DNA from: Candidatus Omnitrophota bacterium
GTDB lineage: Bacteria; Omnitrophota; Gorgyraeia; 2-01-FULL-45-10
Reading direction: 5' to 3'
Assembly: GCA_026387135.1 (NCBI GenBank)
Contig: JAPLMH010000128.1
Coordinates: 1 to 9,459 of the forward strand
Length of the DNA stretch: 9,459 nucleotides
The position numbers and the translations under genes are program-made. Shown in pieces: positions 5,988-9,459 of this stretch. The first letter of the stretch is position 1; every line of letters starts with the position of its first letter. The notes under the pieces are model-generated. The model made no database searches, was not told where the DNA came from, and saw only the letters and a list, made by a program, of their open reading frames with translations.

Positions 5988-7220
5988 TTATGTCAAAGAT
6001 AGATCATCGCTCGCGGCTGCGTTATTTATTTTCGTATCAAGAGACGCCATGACATTTCCTACGAGCAATTCGGGCAGATCATCGCTTCCTATCACGCCAT
6101 CCATATCAAGTATAACGGCGCGTTCTATGATATTTTCCAACTCCCTGATATTTCCCGGCCAATCATAGTTCATCAGTATCTGCATGGTATCGTCCGAGAC
6201 ACTCTTTATCTTCTTGTGATTCTCTTTGGAGTATAAGCTCATAAAATGATTTACCAATAGGGGCAGGTCGTCTTTCCGGCTTCTTAATGGCGGGATATTG
6301 ATCGATATGACATTAAGGCGGTAATATAAGTCTTCTCTGAACTTCTTATCCATTATCGCCTTTTCCAGATCCTGGTTCGTAGAGACTACAAAACGGACAT
6401 CGACCTTTATAGTCTTATGGTCTCCGACCCTCTCAAATTCCTTATGCTGAAGCACCCTTAATAGCTTCACCTGCAGATCCAAAGAAAAAGAGTCTATATC
6501 GTCCAAAAGAACGGTGCCGCCGTGAGCCAATTCAAAACGGCCCTTGCGCTCGTTTATAGCCCCGGTAAAGGAGCCTTTCGTGTGGCCAAATAGCTCGCTC
6601 TCTATGATCTCGCGCGGTAAGGCGCCGCACGATATCTCCATGAAAGGCTTATCACGTCTCTTCTTATCTGCCTTGTGTATGGCGCGCGCTACCATCCTTT
6701 TACCCGTGCCGCTCTCTCCGCGCAAAAGTATCGTGGCCTTGGAGCTGGATATCCGATCTATAAGAGAGTAGATCTCCTTAAAAGACGGGCTTTGCCCGAC
6801 AAGGTCATAAAAGGTCTCTTCTTTATGGAGCAGTTTGTTCAGAAATGACGGCTTTGCCTCACCAAGTGATACTCTTGATAGGGCCTTCTCTATGGAGGAT
6901 ATTATCTTTTTGTCTTCTACCGGCCTGATTAGGCAATCGACAGCTACGCCATCTAGGTCATCTTCTATATTATTGTGGGAGGCCATCGTTATTATCTCTG
7001 ATGGGTACCCCTTCTCCCTTATCAGTTTCAATATCTCTATATCATCGGCTCCCGCGATATCGGCAAGAATGACATGACATATCTTTTCATCCAGATAGGC
7101 CATAACATCCTTAACTGAATGAGTAATACCTGCCTCGTAACCGTGCTGACAGATCAACTCATACAGCGATTTCTGGGTCAGCCTGTCTTCGCTTACTATC
7201 AGGACGCGGGGTTTATTCAT
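5988..7220 (-). CDS. NtrC-like sigma-54 activator, truncated before its HTH domain
   Basis: A 410-residue response regulator of the NtrC type that would activate sigma-54 RNA polymerase. The receiver domain (about 4-118) has acidic E11/D12 and phospho-acceptor D54, but the usual switch Thr position looks like Met79 and the conserved Lys is Arg99. The AAA+ domain (about 138-372) has Walker A GESGTGK (168-174), the sigma-54 loop as GSFTGA (216-221), Walker B VLLDDI with Asp241 where Glu is usual, arginine fingers in FREDLYYRLNV, and the WPGNIRELENIIERAVIL region. A TAA then ends translation at codon 411, just before the DNA-binding domain, which is preserved in frame downstream. Activators naturally lacking the HTH exist, for example FlgR-type proteins that act from solution, so a working truncated product is possible. 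Its ATG overlaps the end of the kinase-like gene by 8 bases. Confidence 0.85.
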   Translation of the reverse strand: MNKPRVLIVSEDRLTQKSLYELICQHGYEAGITHSVKDVMAYLDEKICHVILADIAGADDIEILKLIREKGYPSEIITMASHNNIEDDLDGVAVDCLIRPVEDKKIISSIEKALSRVSLGEAKPSFLNKLLHKEETFYDLVGQSPSFKEIYSLIDRISSSKATILLRGESGTGKRMVARAIHKADKKRRDKPFMEISCGALPREIIESELFGHTKGSFTGAINERKGRFELAHGGTVLLDDIDSFSLDLQVKLLRVLQHKEFERVGDHKTIKVDVRFVVSTNQDLEKAIMDKKFREDLYYRLNVISINIPPLRSRKDDLPLLVNHFMSLYSKENHKKIKSVSDDTMQILMNYDWPGNIRELENIIERAVILDMDGVIGSDDLPELLVGNVMASLDTKINNAAASDDLSLT

Positions 7221-7521
7221 CTGTTTTTGACATCTCCACTATCTCTTTCTCTATCTTCAGCGAGTAATCGTTTAACTTCTTCAGAAGCGCTGCCGTCTTC
7301 CTGATCCCCTGCTTAGATTCCAAAAGAAACTGCCTGCCCTGTGAATTATCGCCAACAGTATTTAATGCCAAATTTATAAAGCGATTCGTTGAGTCGACAG
7401 GGTTGGATATATCGTTTATGATACCCTTATACTTCCTACTCATCAAGGAGAGTTTCTTATATCGGCTTTGGCCGCTACTCTTTTTGACTCTGACAGGTAT
7501 CTGTCTATAAGTGTTCATCAT
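7213..7521 (-). CDS. Histidine-kinase DHp-like protein lacking the phospho-histidine
   Basis: A 102-residue protein with a basic N-terminus (RQIPVRVKKSSGQSRYKKL), then about 65 residues resembling the two helices of a HisKA/DHp dimerisation domain. IINDISNPVDSTNRFINLAL (34-53) aligns with the usual H-E-L-x-N-P-L-D-G-x-x-R-Y-x-N-L-A-L pattern, and REYL-like RQFLLESKQGIRKTAALLKKL (63-83) with the second helix. At the position of the phosphorylated His there is Asn36, although D37, N40 and P41 are kept. There is no ATP-binding domain and no sensor domain. It therefore cannot be a kinase by itself; it may dimerise, bind the receiver of the overlapping NtrC-like protein or compete with a true kinase. 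No ribosome site is evident before the ATG at 7521 (a second ATG follows directly). The family reading comes from pattern matching by eye. Confidence 0.6.
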   Translation of the reverse strand: MMNTYRQIPVRVKKSSGQSRYKKLSLMSRKYKGIINDISNPVDSTNRFINLALNTVGDNSQGRQFLLESKQGIRKTAALLKKLNDYSLKIEKEIVEMSKTDE

Positions 7522-7579
7522 ACATTATTGGTTTTAGAAATCAAGTAAAAGATGCTAACTTTTTGATATACTAACAAAT
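7522..7579 (-). other. 58-base gap inside the minus-strand gene run
   Basis: AT-rich gap between the TPR gene and the kinase-like gene. I find neither a clear stem-loop with T-run nor a good promoter pair, and there is no Shine-Dalgarno sequence before the ATG at 7521. It could mark the border between two transcription units, or simply be a spacer in a five-gene operon. Confidence 0.3.
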
Positions 7580-8434
7580 TTATTTTTTCGCTTCAAGTAC
7601 GGTTATTCTCTTCTGCACCGACTGCACAAATTGTTTATTCTTAACTTTTGCTATAACGCTTTTGTAGATCTCTATCGCTTTTTCCGGCCTGTTCAATTTT
7701 TTTACATAAATATTTTCCACCTGCGGTAGTAGCTGCGTTATCGCTATCTGACTCATGTACTTATTTAAAGTCTCTTCCAGGACCTTGCCGGCCTGCTCGT
7801 AGTCCTCTGACAATATATATGTCTGCAGTAGAAATACGGATGCGCCATAACCAAGCAGTTTACCGCTGTTCTCTCTCTGCAGCCTCTGATAGAACTCTAC
7901 CGCGTCACTATAAGCGCGCTTTGTGTCGGCTTCCCTGCCCTTACTCTCATAGTACTTGGCTATGTATATGGGTATCTGCATACCTATTTGGATCTGGGTA
8001 TACTTATCCCGGAGCGTTTCGAATTCTTTAAGTGCCTTTGGCCAGTTACCCTGCAGCTCGTAAGCCCTTCCCTTCAGAAAGAGAGCCGCGCTAAATATGG
8101 CCTCGTCCTTAGCGTACTTTTTCATTATCTTATCTATTGTCGGGTGAGCTTTATCGTAATTTTTATTTACGATATAGAACTCTGCCAGCGCCATGCTCGC
8201 ATCCCTGGCAATATTGGCGTTCGGATATTTTTCCAATAGCTTTTTGAGGCCGTTTTCTACCGTTTCAAGAAGCTTCGGCGGAGCCACGTCCGGGTTAATG
8301 GCGATCTTCTCGTTATTCTTCATGGCTCGGTAAAAGAGCTTCTCCGGAGCATACTCCCCTCCGGAGCCGGCCATGGCCAGAGCTACGCCCAGGATAATCA
8401 ACACCGAAAGCATTAAATATATTATCTTCTTCAT
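7580..8434 (-). CDS. Secreted TPR-repeat protein
   Basis: A 284-residue protein with a cleavable signal peptide: MKK, a hydrophobic core, then AMA before Gly23, fitting signal peptidase I. The mature protein is helical with tetratricopeptide-like repeats from about residue 60 to 260. Examples are ARDASMALAEFYIVNKNYDKA, AALFLKGRAYELQGNWPKAL, LLQTYILSEDYEQAGKVLEE and ENIYVKKLNRPEKAIEIYKS. It should lie in the periplasm or at the outer membrane and serve as a protein-protein interaction scaffold, like YfgC/YbgF-type or BamD-like proteins, although no lipobox is present. Its ATG overlaps the stop of the upstream membrane-protein gene by 4 bases (ATGA), so the two are translationally coupled and probably work together. 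The precise role is unknown. Confidence 0.8.
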   Translation of the reverse strand: MKKIIYLMLSVLIILGVALAMAGSGGEYAPEKLFYRAMKNNEKIAINPDVAPPKLLETVENGLKKLLEKYPNANIARDASMALAEFYIVNKNYDKAHPTIDKIMKKYAKDEAIFSAALFLKGRAYELQGNWPKALKEFETLRDKYTQIQIGMQIPIYIAKYYESKGREADTKRAYSDAVEFYQRLQRENSGKLLGYGASVFLLQTYILSEDYEQAGKVLEETLNKYMSQIAITQLLPQVENIYVKKLNRPEKAIEIYKSVIAKVKNKQFVQSVQKRITVLEAKK

Positions 8435-9303
8435 TTTAATTTTTTAGCAGGCTCACTCTTTTTTATATGCAGCAGGAATTGAGAAACAGATATTATGACG
8501 AAACAATCTATATATATTGCCGCGACTATGCCGATAGCTGTTATGCATACGGTTATCTCAGGAAACGTCCTGGAGATCAGTTCCGTAGAAAAACTCTTCA
8601 ATAACGATATCGGTAGATATAAGAGGAACGGCAGAAATAACAGACTGAATATCGTAAAGAAGTTGCGCGCCCCCAGATAGATGCTCCTGAAGATGGCTTT
8701 TAGTATCGCTCTATGCTCCAAAACCAATATAGGCACTGTCAATACGAAGAACACCTGCAATATTATGTTGCTTAGGAATAATATAGCAGAAATAGAGAAT
8801 TGATAAAATTCCTGCGGCACCGGGAGATACCTGCCGGCAAAACGCACGATCTTGGAGAATAGCGTCACCTCCGCTTTTCTTAAAAGCAGGAAGAGAGCCA
8901 TCATGAACAATCCATATAAAATGAATGCCCCGTAATGCTTAAGAGCGTTCTTTAATACGGCTTTCGCCCTGACAGGCAGGTTTTCTTTTAAACTATTGAA
9001 TATGTTGACGCAAGCACCGGTTAGGAGGACTCCGAAGAGTATGTATATAGCGACCTGTAGTGCGTAAAATATCTTTGGAAGTATTATAAGATTGCCGGGA
9101 TAGTGCATGTAGCCTTCCCCGAAAAATTTCTTTATTATGGGTCCGGCTATCTTAGAGATAGGAAATCTTGAATAGAAATATGTCAGTTCCAGCGCCAGCG
9201 CCTCGAAGAAGGCTATGAAAACAAATGGCAAAAGAACGATCGGCTTGTTTTTTATGAGTCCAAATGTATCTATCCAGTTTTTTCTTATGCTGTATTTCGT
9301 CAT
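8431..9303 (-). CDS. Six-helix integral membrane protein, unknown function
   Basis: A 290-residue hydrophobic protein that I cannot assign to a named family. Six membrane helices are predicted by eye at about residues 21-43, 79-101, 124-142, 169-193, 213-235 and 248-275. Short basic loops fit an inner-membrane location, and a lysine-rich tail (KKSEPAKKLK) would lie in the cytoplasm. The opening NWIDTFGLIKNKPIVLLP and the later LEHRAILKAIFRSIYLGARNF segment resemble the repeated pattern of DUF-type membrane proteins in which a helix preceded by an amphipathic segment recurs, as in YciC/UPF0259-like proteins. That resemblance is weak. It shares a 4-base overlap with the TPR gene, which suggests one complex spanning the envelope. 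The ATG at 9303 has no Shine-Dalgarno site and sits just after a good -10 box. Confidence 0.75.
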   Translation of the reverse strand: MTKYSIRKNWIDTFGLIKNKPIVLLPFVFIAFFEALALELTYFYSRFPISKIAGPIIKKFFGEGYMHYPGNLIILPKIFYALQVAIYILFGVLLTGACVNIFNSLKENLPVRAKAVLKNALKHYGAFILYGLFMMALFLLLRKAEVTLFSKIVRFAGRYLPVPQEFYQFSISAILFLSNIILQVFFVLTVPILVLEHRAILKAIFRSIYLGARNFFTIFSLLFLPFLLYLPISLLKSFSTELISRTFPEITVCITAIGIVAAIYIDCFVIISVSQFLLHIKKSEPAKKLK

Positions 9304-9311
9304 ACGCTGAT

Positions 9312-9339
9312 ATTATATACCATGCCCAAGTTAAGTAAA
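9312..9339 (-). promoter_or_regulatory. Promoter of the membrane-protein/TPR operon, probably leaderless
   Basis: On the minus strand TTTACT (9339-9334), a 16-base spacer, and a perfect TATAAT (9317-9312). An alternative reading gives an extended -10, TGG-TATATA. Transcription would start about 7 bases later, near 9305, leaving almost no leader before the ATG at 9303. The absence of a ribosome site there agrees with a leaderless message. Confidence 0.5.
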
Positions 9340-9360
9340 GGAAAAAGCTACCTACATTAC

Positions 9361-9392
9361 ACTGTAGGGCAGGTCTTAGCCTGCCCTACAGT
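9361..9392. repeat. REP-like perfect palindrome (13-bp arms)
   Basis: ACTGTAGGGCAGG (9361-9373) and CCTGCCCTACAGT (9380-9392) are exact reverse complements around the 6-base loop TCTTAG. It lies in non-coding DNA upstream of the membrane-protein operon. The GTAGGGCAGG arm resembles dispersed REP or MITE-like palindromes found in many copies in some bacterial genomes. No second copy occurs in this window. There is no T-run on either strand, so terminator function is not obvious. Confidence 0.75.
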
Positions 9393-9403
9393 AGATCCTA
9401 TTA

Positions 9404-9459
9404 TTAGTTATGATTGCGGTGGGAGAACATAAAACTTTTCGGCTTTATGCTCTCGCCAC
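9404..9459 (-). other. Right-edge stretch: imperfect hairpin, possible 3' end of an upstream gene
   Basis: Bases 9419-9459 can fold as a long stem: GTGG with CCAC, GAGA with TCTC, and CATAAA with TTTATG, around a 10-base loop, with one bulge and one mismatch. Two minus-strand frames are open from the window edge, ending at 9404 (tail MFSHRNHN) and at 9408 (tail FYVLPPQS). Either might be the end of a gene lying outside the window. I cannot choose between a gene tail and a second repeat element. Confidence 0.25.

Noticed and set aside
5988..5990. Alternative genetic code reading TAA as sense
   Set aside because: Other genes in the window, including both pilin-cluster and sensor genes, end with TAA at sensible positions, so a general reassignment does not fit.
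1..9459. CRISPR arrays, tRNA or rRNA genes, insertion sequences
   Set aside because: No regularly spaced direct repeats, no cloverleaf or rRNA-like segment, and no transposase frame were found on reading both strands.

Overview
The window reads as one contiguous piece of a Gram-negative bacterial chromosome of moderate GC. It carries a lipobox protein, prepilin-like pseudopilins and a sigma-54 activator. The style (short overlapping genes, a DUF4900-type PilX protein, a PocR sensor beside an NtrC-like activator) resembles genomes of the candidate phylum Omnitrophota and neighbouring uncultured lineages. That assignment is an inference from protein style, not a database result.

Left part (1-1856), all minus strand: an AbiE-type toxin-antitoxin pair (AbiEi antitoxin 1263-1856, overlapping AbiEii nucleotidyltransferase toxin 626-1285). 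After a 100-base gap comes a DUF134/UPF0251 DNA-binding protein (229-525), whose end overlaps a 46-residue lipoprotein with a TTG start and a strong ribosome binding site (99-239). The divergent gap 1857-1987 holds back-to-back sigma-70 promoters. The abiE promoter is wrapped in inverted repeats that look like an autoregulatory operator.

Centre (1988-4762), plus strand: four tightly packed genes. Two encode prepilin-like proteins, one a PilX/DUF4900 protein with a beta-rich body, and one a small membrane-anchored coiled-coil protein. Together they look like a minor-pilin/pseudopilin cluster without its motor.

Right part (4780-9303), minus strand and convergent with the pilin cluster: a six-helix membrane protein and a secreted TPR protein (4-base overlap), then a signalling group. 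That group is a 102-residue protein resembling only the dimerisation/phosphotransfer helices of a histidine kinase, with Asn where the histidine should be. It overlaps an NtrC-like sigma-54 activator, which is followed by a PocR-GAF sensor with no output domain. The activator has an in-frame TAA just before its Fis-type DNA-binding domain, and that domain is fully preserved downstream in the same frame (5838-5987). This interrupted activator beside a kinase remnant lacking its histidine is the most unusual feature here.

Right edge (9304-9459): an apparently leaderless promoter, a perfect 13-bp REP-like palindrome and a second long imperfect hairpin. No tRNA, rRNA, CRISPR array or transposase was seen.
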